Shown here: positions 15,628-26,214 of the stretch, one piece after another
Layout of the letters: each line of letters opens with the position of its first letter
Position numbering within the stretch: position 1 is the stretch's first letter
Made by a program: the position numbers and the translations under genes
Source of the DNA: Plebeiibacterium sediminum
GTDB lineage: Bacteria; Bacteroidota; Bacteroidia; Bacteroidales; Marinilabiliaceae
DNA length: 64,000 nt
Direction: 5' to 3'
NCBI RefSeq assembly: GCF_026013605.1
Contig: NZ_JAPDPJ010000017.1
Location: 28,164 to 92,163, forward strand
Notes under the pieces: generated by a model
Databases searched by the model: none
Seen by the model: the letters and a program-made list of their open reading frames with translations, nothing else
Told to the model about the DNA's origin: nothing

Positions 15628-17817
15628 ATGGCAACATTAAGATTTCAAGCATTAAATGAGTTGCTTTCAAGAGCACCAAAAGATGTATGCTTACCTTCAA
15701 ATAAGGTAACAGATTATTATGGCGAATTAGTATTCAATGCTGAGGCGATGAGACAGTATCTTTCTAAAGATGCTTTTGCTGCAGTTAAAGCTGCAAACGC
15801 TAAAGGAGGAACTATTGATCGTAAACAAGCTGATGGTATCGCTTCTGGTATGAAAGCTTGGGCTATTGAAAAAGGAGCTACTCACTACACTCACTGGTTT
15901 CAACCATTAACTGATGGAACTGCAGAAAAACATGATGGTTTTATCGATTATGGTGATGATGGTAGTATTATTGAAAACTTCTCTGGTAAATTATTAGCAC
16001 AGCAAGAGCCAGATGCTTCTTCTTTCCCATCAGGAGGTATTCGTCAAACTTTTGAAGCTCGTGGTTATACCGCTTGGGATACTTCTTCACCAGCTTTTAT
16101 CGTTGGAACAACACTTTGTATTCCTACAGTATTTATTTCATATACAGGTGAAGCATTAGATTACAAAACACCTTTATTAAAAGCACTTTCTGCTGTTGAT
16201 GAAGCTGCTACTGCTGTATGTCAATATTTTGATAAAAACGTATCAAAAGTACATACCAACATGGGTTGGGAGCAAGAGTATTTCTTAATTGATGAAGCTC
16301 TTTACCAAGCTCGTCCTGACCTTGTGTTAACTGGTCGTACTTTAATGGGACACTCTTCTTCTAAAGATCAACAATTAGATGACCACTACTTTGGATCTAT
16401 TCCAGAGCGTGTATCTAAATTTATGATTGAGTTAGAAGTTGAAGCTCACAAATTAGGTATGCCTATTAAAACTCGTCACAATGAGGTTGCTCCTTCTCAG
16501 TTTGAGGTTGCTCCTATTTATGAAGAGGCTAACTTAGGTAATGACCACAACCAAATCATCATGGATTTGATGAAGCGTGTTGCTCGTCATCATAAATTCC
16601 GTGTATTATTACATGAAAAACCATTTGCTGGAATCAATGGTTCTGGTAAACACAATAACTGGTCATTAGGAACTGATACAGGTGTAGTATTATATGCTCC
16701 AGGTAAAAATCCTAAAGGAAACTTACAGTTCTTAACTTTTGTGGTTAACACATTAATGGCTGTATACAAAAACCAGGATTTATTACGTGCATCTATTCTT
16801 ACTGCTTCTAACAGCCACCGTTTAGGTGCTAACGAAGCTCCTCCTGCAATTATTTCTGCTTTCTTAGGAACTGAAGTTTCTGCAATGTTAGATAAAATTG
16901 TAGCTGAGGTACCTGATCACAAAATGACTCCGGATGAGAAAACAGCTCTTAAATTAGGTATTGGTCGTATTCCTGAAATTATTCTTGACAACACTGACCG
17001 TAACCGTACTTCTCCATTTGCATTTACAGGAAACCGTTTTGAGTTCCGTGCTGTAGGTTCTTCAGCTAATGCTGCTGCATCAACTACTGCTTTAAGTGCT
17101 GCTGTTGCTGTTCAATTAAGAGAGTTTAAAGTTGAAGTAGACGGATTAATTGAAAGTGGAGTTAAGAAAGATGAAGCTATCTTCCAAGTTCTTAAGAAAT
17201 TAATCATTGAGTGCGAACCAATTAAATTTAATGGTAACGGTTACTCAGATGAGTGGAAAGAAGAAGCTGCTAAGAGAGGTTTAACAAACATTACAAGTGT
17301 ACCTGAATCATTAACTAAATATCTTGAGCCAGAAGCTAAGAAAACTTTAGTTGAGGGTGGTATTATGAGTGAAAAAGAATTAGAAGCTCGTGTTGAAGTT
17401 GAAATGGAGAAATTCGTTTACAAAATTCAAATTGAGTCTAGAGTTCTTGCTGATCTTGCAATTAACCATATTGTTCCAACAGCTGTGGCTTACCAAACAA
17501 GATTAATTCAAAATGTTCAAGGATTAAAGGATTTATTCTCAGAAGAAGAATTCAAAGAATTAGCCGGAGCACGCATTGAATTAATTAAAGAGATTTCGAA
17601 ACATACTTCTTATATCAAAACTAAGAGAAAAGAAATGATCGAAGCTCGTAAGGAGTGTAATAAACTAGAAGAAGGATCAGAAAAAGCATTTGCTTATGAT
17701 GCAAAAGTTCGTCCTTTCTTAGATGATATTCGTTACCACATCGATAAATTAGAATTAATTGTTGATGATGAGTTATGGCCATTGCCAAAATATCGTGAAT
17801 TATTATTCAACTGCTAG
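15628..17817 (+). CDS. glnN: Glutamine synthetase type III
   Basis: The enzyme assimilates ammonia onto glutamate using ATP. At 729 residues it has the length of the GSIII class rather than GSI (about 470). Signature stretches include EQEYFLIDEALY, RHNEVAPSQFEVAP, NLGNDHNQIIMDLM, INGSGKHNNWSLGTD and NRTSPFAFTGNRFEFRAVGS. The C-terminal region (about 560-720) carries the extra helical extension typical of GSIII. No adjacent PII or amt gene is present. The codon choice is strongly biased, as in highly expressed genes such as gpmI here. Confidence 0.97.
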   Translation: MATLRFQALNELLSRAPKDVCLPSNKVTDYYGELVFNAEAMRQYLSKDAFAAVKAANAKGGTIDRKQADGIASGMKAWAIEKGATHYTHWFQPLTDGTAEKHDGFIDYGDDGSIIENFSGKLLAQQEPDASSFPSGGIRQTFEARGYTAWDTSSPAFIVGTTLCIPTVFISYTGEALDYKTPLLKALSAVDEAATAVCQYFDKNVSKVHTNMGWEQEYFLIDEALYQARPDLVLTGRTLMGHSSSKDQQLDDHYFGSIPERVSKFMIELEVEAHKLGMPIKTRHNEVAPSQFEVAPIYEEANLGNDHNQIIMDLMKRVARHHKFRVLLHEKPFAGINGSGKHNNWSLGTDTGVVLYAPGKNPKGNLQFLTFVVNTLMAVYKNQDLLRASILTASNSHRLGANEAPPAIISAFLGTEVSAMLDKIVAEVPDHKMTPDEKTALKLGIGRIPEIILDNTDRNRTSPFAFTGNRFEFRAVGSSANAAASTTALSAAVAVQLREFKVEVDGLIESGVKKDEAIFQVLKKLIIECEPIKFNGNGYSDEWKEEAAKRGLTNITSVPESLTKYLEPEAKKTLVEGGIMSEKELEARVEVEMEKFVYKIQIESRVLADLAINHIVPTAVAYQTRLIQNVQGLKDLFSEEEFKELAGARIELIKEISKHTSYIKTKRKEMIEARKECNKLEEGSEKAFAYDAKVRPFLDDIRYHIDKLELIVDDELWPLPKYRELLFNC

Positions 17818-17840
17818 TCTTTAAAAACTAGATATACTCA

Positions 17841-17871
17841 AGGGATAACTGTTAAGGTTATCCCTTTTTTT
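17841..17871 (+). terminator. Terminator of glnN
   Basis: AGGGATAAC and GTTATCCCT form a nine-pair stem with a seven-base loop, followed by seven T residues. Confidence 0.85.
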
Positions 17872-17914
17872 GTTTTTAATGAATTCATTACTCTTAAATG
17901 TTATGTTGGTTTTA

Positions 17915-17922
17915 TATATTTG
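17915..17922 (+). promoter_or_regulatory. -7 box upstream of the DUF6377 regulator gene
   Basis: TATATTTG lies 16 bases before the ATG at 17939, so the leader would be very short. No clear -33 element. Confidence 0.4.
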
Positions 17923-17938
17923 ACAAAAATCTACATAT

Positions 17939-19591
17939 ATGATACGTTTTCTCTATACAAGTATATTTTTATTGTGTATATCTTCCGGTTTAATGGCTAA
18001 TAGTGAAATTGATACACTTCTTGTTAAGCTGGAACAGGTAATGAGCAAACGTGATAGTTTTGATATTATCAGACAAAACAGATTATTAAATCTAAAGGAA
18101 CTGCTAACGAAGAATGATATTGGTGACGATCAAAAGTTTTATCTTCAAAATCAGCTGATAGAAGAGTATCGTACCTATAATTTTGACTCTACATTAAATT
18201 ATATAAACAAGAATCTATCTCTTGCTAAAAAGATCAACAAACCAACATTAATTAATGAATCTAATCTTGAGATGGCGCGATTACTAGCCTCATCAGGCAG
18301 ATATCTTGAAGCATTGGATGTACTCAAATTGATTGATAAAAGTTTATTGGATAAAAATCTTTTAATAGATTATTATAATGATTTACTTAAATTATATTCT
18401 GATCTAAGTATTTATTCCCCGTCTACTGATAATGCAAATTCTTACTCATTAAAGTCGGCAGCTTATACAGATTCATTGCTACGTATATTAGATGAAAAAT
18501 CAGAGCCTTATTTGAGTCTTATGGAGAAGCGGTATAGAGATAGCAGAGATTTGGATAAATGTGAACAAATAAATTCACAAAGACTTTCAGGCGCTAAAAT
18601 AGGAACACCTTTATACTCAATGATTACTTTTGAAAGATCTCTTTTATTCGGTCTGAAAAAGGAACCTGAAAAAGAAAAGAAATATTTGATTCTTTCTGCA
18701 ATTTCAGATATTATGGCTTCGGTAAAGGATAATGCTTCTCTGACTATCTTAGCTCTTATTTTACACGGAGAAAAAGATATTGACAGAGCCCATAAGTATA
18801 TTAAATTCTCTTTTGAAGATGCTTCGTTTTATAATTCAAAGCTTCGTTTTATTGAGTTGTCTAATATAATGCCTTTAATTACTGAAGCATATCAATTAAA
18901 GAGCGAACAGCAAAGCATGAAATTAAAAAGGTACTTAATCATTATAAGTCTGTTAAGTTTGGTGTTGACTTTGGCATTTTTATACATTGTTAACCAGATG
19001 AAAAAATTAGCTAAAACAAGGAATGACTTGCAAACGGTTAATTCAAGATTAAACCAGTTAAATACTAATTTATCAGAAGCAAATACAAACCTTCATAACT
19101 TAAATGTTGAGTTATCGGAAACCAATCATGTGAAGGAGCATTATATTGGAAATTTTTTAACCATATGCTCTGATTATATTGATAAGATAGATGATATTCG
19201 ACGAAATGTTAATAAGCAAATTTTGGCAGGAAAAGTAGAAGAGCTTTTAAAAACTACTAAATCGAGAAAATTAATTGATGACGAAGTGAAGGCTTTCTAT
19301 GAGAATTTTGATTCTGTCTTTCTGCATATCTATCCTAATTTTGTTGAAAAACTAAACTCATTACTAGAAGAAGGTGAACAGATTGAATTGAAGAAGGATG
19401 AAATGCTAAACACTGAATTAAGAATATTTGCATTAATACGTTTAGGTATTTCTGATAGTTCAAGAATTGCAAAATTATTGAGGTACTCTGTAAATACAAT
19501 TTACAACTACAGAGTAAAGGTAAAAAATAAGGCACTTTCTCGCGATGATTTTGAAGATCAGGTGATGAAAATAGGGGCCATTCTTCGCTAA
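17939..19591 (+). CDS. Membrane-bound DUF6377-type regulator of the Sus locus
   Basis: The 550-residue protein has a signal peptide (about 1-20), an alpha-helical repeat region resembling TPRs in the periplasm (about 25-315), one membrane segment (about 327-348, [20 protein letters not shown]), a coiled coil, and a cytosolic C-terminus ending with a helix-turn-helix, [20 protein letters not shown] followed by [18 protein letters not shown]. This layout matches DUF6377 proteins that sit beside SusC/SusD pairs in Bacteroidetes and are taken to regulate them. It is the first gene before SusC, same strand, with a 416-base gap in which its target promoter should lie. Confidence 0.82.
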   Translation: MIRFLYTSIFLLCISSGLMANSEIDTLLVKLEQVMSKRDSFDIIRQNRLLNLKELLTKNDIGDDQKFYLQNQLIEEYRTYNFDSTLNYINKNLSLAKKINKPTLINESNLEMARLLASSGRYLEALDVLKLIDKSLLDKNLLIDYYNDLLKLYSDLSIYSPSTDNANSYSLKSAAYTDSLLRILDEKSEPYLSLMEKRYRDSRDLDKCEQINSQRLSGAKIGTPLYSMITFERSLLFGLKKEPEKEKKYLILSAISDIMASVKDNASLTILALILHGEKDIDRAHKYIKFSFEDASFYNSKLRFIELSNIMPLITEAYQLKSEQQSMKLKRYLIIISLLSLVLTLAFLYIVNQMKKLAKTRNDLQTVNSRLNQLNTNLSEANTNLHNLNVELSETNHVKEHYIGNFLTICSDYIDKIDDIRRNVNKQILAGKVEELLKTTKSRKLIDDEVKAFYENFDSVFLHIYPNFVEKLNSLLEEGEQIELKKDEMLNTELRIFALIRLGISDSSRIAKLLRYSVNTIYNYRVKVKNKALSRDDFEDQVMKIGAILR

Positions 19592-20007
19592 ATTACCCTC
19601 AATTTCTCTTTAGATTCTTAAATATACATTAAAAAGCTTCCACTTTTTTAAGATTTGTTAACAAATTAAACTGCTTGTAAATGAGGTAGTAATGGATTTG
19701 TTGTATCTGTATTTATCCACTTTTTCACTATGTAAGTTAGTAAATCCCTACTTATTCAATTCTCTTTGTAAAGCGCAAAAAAATCAATTGATAAAATGCA
19801 TAATGAGATTTACCTGCAGTAAAAATCTCAAGAATGTTTTGTTGTTAATTAATCTATGAAAAAGAGAGATGAAAGGATTTTTAAAAAAGGAAGAAAGGGA
19901 GTTTAGGTGAATATAATAAGTGTAAAATGCCAATACTAAAAAGTGAAAATCATTTCACCAAAAATGTTTTATCTGCATTACAAATAATAGTTTAAAAAAA
20001 TCTTCAA
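19592..20007. other. Control region before susC
   Basis: There is no open gene in these 416 bases. No exact TAnnTTTG box was found close to susC. The long untranslated stretch before a SusC gene usually carries the regulated promoter and leader, and the neighbouring DUF6377 protein is the obvious candidate to act here. No clear inverted repeat stood out by eye. Confidence 0.4.
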
Positions 20008-22968
20008 ATGCAAATTAGTAAGTCAATACATAAAGTAAACTTAAGATGGTCCTTAATACTGGCGTTCTTATGTTTTACAGTAATAACTTTTGCTCAACAG
20101 AAAACTGTTGAGGGAAATGTTGTTGATACAAACGGGGAAGGGATTCCTGGTGTTTCTGTCGTGCTAAAAGGTACTTCACAAGGTACAATAACTGATATAA
20201 TGGGGCATTATTCTGTTTCAGGAGAAATAGGAGATGGTGCTATTTTGGTATTCAGTTTTATAGGGATGCAAACGCAGGAAGTTATTGTGAAAGGTGAGCA
20301 AACCCAATTAAATATTACCTTAATTGAGGAAGTTTTAGGATTAGGTGAAGTAGTTGTTGTGGGTTATGGAACTCAGGAAAAGAAGGATATTACAGGTTCT
20401 GTAGCTTTAGTTCAGGCTGATGAATTAGAATCACGACCAAATACACAGTTGGGATCATTAATTCAGGGTAGGGCAGCCGGTGTTCGTGTAGCATCAAGCT
20501 CAGGTAAACCATCTCAAGGATTAAGTATAAGGATCAGAGGTACAAACTCTATTACTGCGGATAGTGAACCTTTATATGTAATTGATGGTATTCCAACTAC
20601 TGATACACGCTCAATTAACCCAGCAGATGTTGAAACAATGACGGTTTTAAAAGATGCTTCTTCAGCTGCAATTTATGGCGCCAAAGGAGCAAATGGTGTT
20701 GTTTTAATTACTACAAAAAAAGGTACTTCGGAAAAACCTACTTTAACCTTAGATGCTTATTGGGGATTCTCTGAAGTTTGGAAGACTTTGGATGTTCTTA
20801 ATGGAGAGCAATATCGTGATTTAATGACTGAGTTAGGTCAGTCTACAGATTGGAATAAGTATAATGCTAATACCGATTGGCAAAATAAAGTATTCCAAAG
20901 AGGTATGTCTCAAAACTATCAGTTATCCATGTCAGGAAGAAAGGATAAAACCTCTTATTATGTTTCAGGAGGATGGGTACAACAAATTGGGGCTGTTCGA
21001 AGTTCTGAAATGGACCGAGCCAACTTTAAAGTTAATCTCGATCAGGAGATTAATGATTGGTTGAGTGTGGGTACCAGAATTTCATATACAAAATATAAGG
21101 ATGTTGATGTAAATGATAATAATGCGGTTAACAAAGGTGGCGTTATTAACGGTGTTTTAAATACGCCTTCAGTTATAAATGTATTTAATGAAGATGGCAC
21201 ATTTACAAGTAATCCATTTCAAAACTGGGAGAATCCTTTAGCAAGTACAGATGGTTCTGACAGGGAATACAATAGTGAGCGATTCTTGGGGAATATGTAT
21301 TTAAATATTAAGTTCTTAAAGGATTTTAATTTTAAGTCGAATTTCGGAATTGATCAAAGTAACGGAATGTATGATTACTTTTTAGATCCATACAGAACTA
21401 GTTATGGTATTGCAAAACAAGGTATTGCTACCAATAATACAGATAAATCAAGCTTCTGGATTGCAGAGAATACATTATCATTTAAGAAAAAAATCAGTAA
21501 ACATGCTGTGGAGGTATTAGTTGGTTCTGTTATTCAAAAATATAAGTGGGAAAACAGTTATATCACTACTGAAAACTTCGCCAGTGATGGTATTACAACA
21601 ACCAACGCAGGATCTGTTATAGCTTCAGCAGGTAATAATAAGTCAGAAAAATCAAATGAATCTTATTTAAGTAGATTAAACTATGCTTTTGCTGACAAAT
21701 ATTTAGTCACAGCAAACTTCAGAGCTGATGCTTCAAGTGCTTTTGGTCCGGATAACAGATGGGGATATTTTCCTTCGTTTTCATTAGGATGGCGTATGTC
21801 TCAGGAGTCATTTTTAAACAGTATCGATTTCTTAAATGATTTAAAAATTCGTGCAGGATGGGGACTTGTAGGTAATGATCAAATCAGTAATTATGCTTAT
21901 TTCGGATTGGTTGGATCAAATGATTATCCAATTGGAGGTGTTTTATTGCCGGGAACTTACCCTTCATCAATGGATAATAATACTTTAAAGTGGGAAGAGT
22001 CTGAACAAACAAATATTGGTTTGGATGTTAGCATTTTTAATGGAAGATTAACGCTTACTGCAGATGCATATTTACGTAAAACACGCGATTTATTATTAGA
22101 TGCTCCACTACCAACAAGTACCGGTTTTAGTTCAGCGTTACAAAATATTGGAAACCTGGAAAATAAAGGTTTAGAGTTAAGTTTAAACACTGTAAATGTT
22201 GATAAAGCAATCAATTGGAGTTCAACTTTTAATATTTCATTTAACAGAAATAAAGTTACCAATCTTGTTGTGGAAAGCCTTGCAATGGGTGATGTTGCCG
22301 GCAGAGGTGAAGCTGTTCTTTTGGAAGAAGGAAGATCATTGGGTACACTTTACGGATATGTTTGGGGAGGTGTTGATCCTGCAACAGGTAATGGATACTA
22401 TGTAACAAAGGATGGTGAATCAACTTTTGATCCTGAACCGGAAGACAGGACGGTAATTGGTAATGCAAATCCGGACTTCTTTTATGGAGTTAACAATACG
22501 GTCACTTATAAAGGCCTTGGTTTAACTGTATTTTTAGAAGGAACTTATGGAAACGACATGTTAAATGCAACCCGTATTGAATCGGAAGGTATGACAGATC
22601 CAAAGAATCAATTATTAGCTGTTACCAAAAGATGGCGTACAGCAGGCGATGTTACCGATATACCAAAAGCAAGTTGGGCAGATACAGATAATTCAAGAAT
22701 ATCTTCTCGTTTTATTGAAGATGCATCATACCTACGTGTTAAAACAATTAGTTTAAGTTACCAATTTCCTAAAGCATGGATTCAAAAAGCAGGAATTGCT
22801 TCATTGAAAGTATATGCAACTGGTGAGAACTTATTTACACTGACTGACTATTCCGGATTTGATCCTGAAGTTAATGCCTATGGAGCTTCAAATACGATGC
22901 AAGGGATTGATTATGGAACTTATCCTCAAACCCGAAATATCATCTTTGGTTTAAATGTGGTTTTCTAA
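20008..22968 (+). CDS. SusC/RagA-family TonB-dependent outer-membrane transporter
   Basis: The 986-residue protein imports oligosaccharides through the outer membrane using TonB energy. It has a signal peptide ending FAQQ (about residue 30), a carboxypeptidase-like N-terminal domain (about 33-112, NVVDTNGEGIPGVSVVLKGT), the TonB-box/plug region beginning GEVVVVGYGTQEKKDITGSV, the SusC signature LKDASSAAIYGAKGANGVVL, and a beta-barrel ending in the aromatic residue of GLNVVF. It is followed directly by SusD and forms the transporter of the locus. Confidence 0.95.
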   Translation: MQISKSIHKVNLRWSLILAFLCFTVITFAQQKTVEGNVVDTNGEGIPGVSVVLKGTSQGTITDIMGHYSVSGEIGDGAILVFSFIGMQTQEVIVKGEQTQLNITLIEEVLGLGEVVVVGYGTQEKKDITGSVALVQADELESRPNTQLGSLIQGRAAGVRVASSSGKPSQGLSIRIRGTNSITADSEPLYVIDGIPTTDTRSINPADVETMTVLKDASSAAIYGAKGANGVVLITTKKGTSEKPTLTLDAYWGFSEVWKTLDVLNGEQYRDLMTELGQSTDWNKYNANTDWQNKVFQRGMSQNYQLSMSGRKDKTSYYVSGGWVQQIGAVRSSEMDRANFKVNLDQEINDWLSVGTRISYTKYKDVDVNDNNAVNKGGVINGVLNTPSVINVFNEDGTFTSNPFQNWENPLASTDGSDREYNSERFLGNMYLNIKFLKDFNFKSNFGIDQSNGMYDYFLDPYRTSYGIAKQGIATNNTDKSSFWIAENTLSFKKKISKHAVEVLVGSVIQKYKWENSYITTENFASDGITTTNAGSVIASAGNNKSEKSNESYLSRLNYAFADKYLVTANFRADASSAFGPDNRWGYFPSFSLGWRMSQESFLNSIDFLNDLKIRAGWGLVGNDQISNYAYFGLVGSNDYPIGGVLLPGTYPSSMDNNTLKWEESEQTNIGLDVSIFNGRLTLTADAYLRKTRDLLLDAPLPTSTGFSSALQNIGNLENKGLELSLNTVNVDKAINWSSTFNISFNRNKVTNLVVESLAMGDVAGRGEAVLLEEGRSLGTLYGYVWGGVDPATGNGYYVTKDGESTFDPEPEDRTVIGNANPDFFYGVNNTVTYKGLGLTVFLEGTYGNDMLNATRIESEGMTDPKNQLLAVTKRWRTAGDVTDIPKASWADTDNSRISSRFIEDASYLRVKTISLSYQFPKAWIQKAGIASLKVYATGENLFTLTDYSGFDPEVNAYGASNTMQGIDYGTYPQTRNIIFGLNVVF

Positions 22969-22986
22969 AATTAAAATTTGATAGCA

Positions 22987-24459
22987 ATGAGATTTAAAAT
23001 ATTTCTAGTAGGTTTTGCAATGACTTTGGCAATGAGTTCATGTAATGATATTCTTGATCTTGAGCCAATTTCAGATGAAACTTCAGCAAGTGCTTATGAT
23101 AAGTTAAGCCAGATAGAAGCTGCTTTAACAGGAGCTTACGCAACATTTCAATCCGATCATTATATCTGGAATAATGTAATTTTTCAGGATGTTAGAGCTG
23201 ATAATCATTACGCTGGAGGTGATAATACAAGTATCTATGAGGTTGATTATTTAACTGTTTCTCCTACCAATTCAAAAATAAACCAAAGTTGGGGTAATCT
23301 TTACAATGGTATTTTAAAAGCCAATTTGGTTATGGAAAAAGTGGTTGAAGTATCAGATCCTCAATTAAGTGATGAAAGAAGAAATCAAATTATTGGAGAA
23401 GCTTTATTTCTAAGAGCTTATCATTACTATAATCTGGTAACACTATTTGGGGGCGTTCCTTTAATTCTGGAAGCCACAAATTCAACAGAATCATCAGCGG
23501 TTAATGTACCAAGATCAACAGCAGCAGAGGTTTTTGCTCAAATTATTACCGATTGTGATGCAGCAGCAGATCTATTACCTGATGTTTATGGAGCAGATGC
23601 AAGCATAAATAAGGCCAGAGCAACAGCAGGTGCAGCATATGCTTTAGCTGCAAAAGCTTGTGCTCAAAAGCCAAGTCCCGATTATGCACAGGTGTTAAAC
23701 TTTATCACCAAGGTTGAGGCCAGTAAAGCAAATTATAAATTGATAGATTATACTGAATTATTTGATGGTGCACATTATAATAATGCAGAGTCAATTATGG
23801 AAGTTCAGTATTTATCAGGTAGTGATGGTAATTGGGGACCTCAATGTTTATTGCCTCCTTCAATAAGTGGTGATACATGGCGTAAATTTATAACTCCTTC
23901 TCACAATTTAATTGAAGCCTTTGATGCAGAAGGTGATGAAATAAGAAAAAATGCGTCCGTATTGTTCGAGTCAGTAAGTTGGGTTGATGAATATTGGGGA
24001 AATGCTATAGGTAGCAGTATTCCGTTTGCTTACAAGTGGAAAAATGCCAGTGGATGGTCAAGCTCCGACAGACCTTACCTTTTAAGATATGGAGACATGG
24101 TTTTACTAAAAGCCGAAGCTTTAAATGAAACTGGTTCTCTTGATTTGGCTGTTGTTGAAGTGAATAGAATTCGTAACAGGGTTGATTTACCTGGTTTAAC
24201 TGCTGATCAAAAAAGCTCAAAAGAAGTATTGCGTAATGTCATTTTAAAAGAAAGAAGATTGGAGTTGGCTCAGGAATCGCAGCGTTGGGATGATTTGGTT
24301 CGTTATGGTGTAGCTGTTGAAACAATGAATAATCTTCAGGAGATTGATTTAAGAACAGGTTCTGCTACAAACTATCAAATGACTGAGGCTAAAATTCTAT
24401 TACCTATTCCACAACAAGAAATGGATAGAAATCCGAATCTGGAACAAAACCCTTTATAA
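22987..24459 (+). CDS. SusD/RagB-family glycan-binding lipoprotein
   Basis: The protein (490 residues from the ATG at 22987) starts MRFKIFLVGFAMTLAMSSCN, a lipoprotein signal with the acylated Cys in SSC. The body has the SusD helical pattern: FLRAYHYYNLVTLFGGVPLI, the TPR-like central part and the C-terminal RRLELAQESQRWDDLVRYG block followed by LPIPQQEMDRNPNLEQNP. SusD caps the SusC barrel on the cell surface and hands over oligosaccharides. A TTG at 22978 would add three residues but the ATG is preferred. Confidence 0.95.
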   Translation: MRFKIFLVGFAMTLAMSSCNDILDLEPISDETSASAYDKLSQIEAALTGAYATFQSDHYIWNNVIFQDVRADNHYAGGDNTSIYEVDYLTVSPTNSKINQSWGNLYNGILKANLVMEKVVEVSDPQLSDERRNQIIGEALFLRAYHYYNLVTLFGGVPLILEATNSTESSAVNVPRSTAAEVFAQIITDCDAAADLLPDVYGADASINKARATAGAAYALAAKACAQKPSPDYAQVLNFITKVEASKANYKLIDYTELFDGAHYNNAESIMEVQYLSGSDGNWGPQCLLPPSISGDTWRKFITPSHNLIEAFDAEGDEIRKNASVLFESVSWVDEYWGNAIGSSIPFAYKWKNASGWSSSDRPYLLRYGDMVLLKAEALNETGSLDLAVVEVNRIRNRVDLPGLTADQKSSKEVLRNVILKERRLELAQESQRWDDLVRYGVAVETMNNLQEIDLRTGSATNYQMTEAKILLPIPQQEMDRNPNLEQNPL

Positions 24460-24467
24460 CGTAACGA

Positions 24468-26171
24468 ATGAAGAAGATAAATATTAATTGGATATTGGCT
24501 GTTTTTGTTCTGTTTACAGCCTGGAGTTGCTCAGAAGAAAGCAACTTGCAACCGGAAGGACAATGGGATTTAAGTGTTCCTTCTGTCGCTCAAATCAATG
24601 GAGTTACTCTTGACGAGGCAAATCCTAATGAAAAAATTTCCTTTCAATGGGATGCTGCAGTTTCATCAGCACGCTATGGTGTTTACTATACTTTAGTTAT
24701 TGATTCTGTGGATGCTCAGGATTTATCAAACCCAATTCTTACGGTTAAAGCCGATAATAGTGGTAAATCAACGACTGCTTCTGTAACATATTCAGATTTG
24801 AATGATGCATTGTATATGGCAGGTTATAAACCAGGTGTTGATATTTCTTTGAAATATTCAGTGGTTGCAGATTGTTTATCAAAGTCTACGACTGATGAAA
24901 AACAGTTTACTGTTGTTAGATACGACGATGATCAATTGTTTTTAGCCGGATCAGCAACTGAGGTAGGAGATAATGTAACTAATGCCATTAAGTTTAAAAG
25001 ACTTAAAGATGCAGCAGCTGAAAAGTTGAATGTCTATGAAATACATACATCATTAAAAGCCAATAAATCATTTATGGTTTATAATGGAAAAAGTGCTAAA
25101 GCAATTTCATATGGTATAAACGAAGATGGTTTATTGGAAAGAGGAGCTAATCCTTTGAGTGTTGAAGAAGAAGGTGTGTATAAAATTATTATCGACTTTG
25201 ATGCCATGTCGGTAACGTATTTTAAAATTGAATCACTTGGGATAATTGGTTCTTCATTAACAAATGGATGGAATTCTGATGAAGATTTGGAATACCATGG
25301 TGATGGTGTTTGGCAGTCAGATATCAGTTTTGTGAGTTCCGGAGATTATATTATCAGAGCGAACAATAGCTGGGATGGAATTATAAAAAAAGTATCAGGG
25401 ACTTCAAATACTGTAGCATATGAAAGCTTTGCTAATGATAAAGGTATTGGCATTGAAAATATTCCTCAGTCTGAAGTAGGCTATTATACTGTTACTCTAA
25501 CACTAAATGCAGATGAGTATAGTATTGACCTGGAAAAAGCACCTGACGAGAGAATGTATGTGATCGTAAATGGAACTGATACTTATGAATTAAGTATGGT
25601 TGGAGAAGGAACTTTTGCAACAACTTCATACATCGCATTACAGTCATCTGATCAGGTAATTATTAATACAGAATCTGATGGAAGCGGCATAAGTTATTCT
25701 ACAACTGATGCTATTGAAGCAGGAAGTGGAGACAAGGTAAGTGGTTCTGGTGTAGCGCAAGAATCTACAAATCCTTTCTCAGTTTCACTAGACCAGGCCT
25801 TTGGTTTTGTTATTAATGTGAACGAAGGTACATTGGATTGGCACTATTATAATCTGAAGTTATTCCACTGGGATGATGATGCAGATGGGGGATGGGATGC
25901 TAAACTTGAAGCAGAAATGACTTATGCACATCCATTTACTTATACAGTAACAGCAGACCTATCTGCAGATTTTGAAAGTAAGTTTTTCTCGCCATGGGAT
26001 ATTCAGTTTGGAGCAGGAGCTACTGATGATATGAACGCTTTAGTAGGTACCATGACTAATGATAGTGGAGCTTCTAACTTTAAGAATATTTCTGAAACAG
26101 GCACTTATAACGTAACCGTAGTTGTAGCAGATGATTTTTCTACAGCCACGTATGAGTTTGTTAAACAATAA
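24468..26171 (+). CDS. SusE/SusF-like surface glycan-binding lipoprotein
   Basis: The 567-residue protein has a lipoprotein signal ending WSCSEES (acylated Cys21). An N-terminal SusE-type domain (about 30-150, WDAAVSSARYGVYYTLVID) is followed by several beta-sandwich repeats. Aromatic and DxD-rich stretches such as NGWNSDEDLEYHGDGVWQSD and LFHWDDDADGGWDAKLEAEM resemble the carbohydrate-binding domains of SusE/SusF. It follows susD by eight bases and probably holds the polysaccharide at the surface; its ligand cannot be deduced. Confidence 0.82.
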   Translation: MKKININWILAVFVLFTAWSCSEESNLQPEGQWDLSVPSVAQINGVTLDEANPNEKISFQWDAAVSSARYGVYYTLVIDSVDAQDLSNPILTVKADNSGKSTTASVTYSDLNDALYMAGYKPGVDISLKYSVVADCLSKSTTDEKQFTVVRYDDDQLFLAGSATEVGDNVTNAIKFKRLKDAAAEKLNVYEIHTSLKANKSFMVYNGKSAKAISYGINEDGLLERGANPLSVEEEGVYKIIIDFDAMSVTYFKIESLGIIGSSLTNGWNSDEDLEYHGDGVWQSDISFVSSGDYIIRANNSWDGIIKKVSGTSNTVAYESFANDKGIGIENIPQSEVGYYTVTLTLNADEYSIDLEKAPDERMYVIVNGTDTYELSMVGEGTFATTSYIALQSSDQVIINTESDGSGISYSTTDAIEAGSGDKVSGSGVAQESTNPFSVSLDQAFGFVINVNEGTLDWHYYNLKLFHWDDDADGGWDAKLEAEMTYAHPFTYTVTADLSADFESKFFSPWDIQFGAGATDDMNALVGTMTNDSGASNFKNISETGTYNVTVVVADDFSTATYEFVKQ

Positions 26172-26178
26172 AAATTAA

Positions 26179-26200
26179 ATGGGCAGCAAAAGCTGCCCAT
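26179..26200 (+). promoter_or_regulatory. Intercistronic stem-loop between susE-like and GH30 genes
   Basis: ATGGGCAGC and GCTGCCCAT form a nine-pair GC-rich stem with an AAAA loop, eight bases after the susE-like stop. No T tract follows, so it is not a standard terminator. It could protect the upstream mRNA end and lower enzyme expression relative to the binding proteins. Confidence 0.6.
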
Positions 26201-26214
26201 AATTAAGAAAAACT

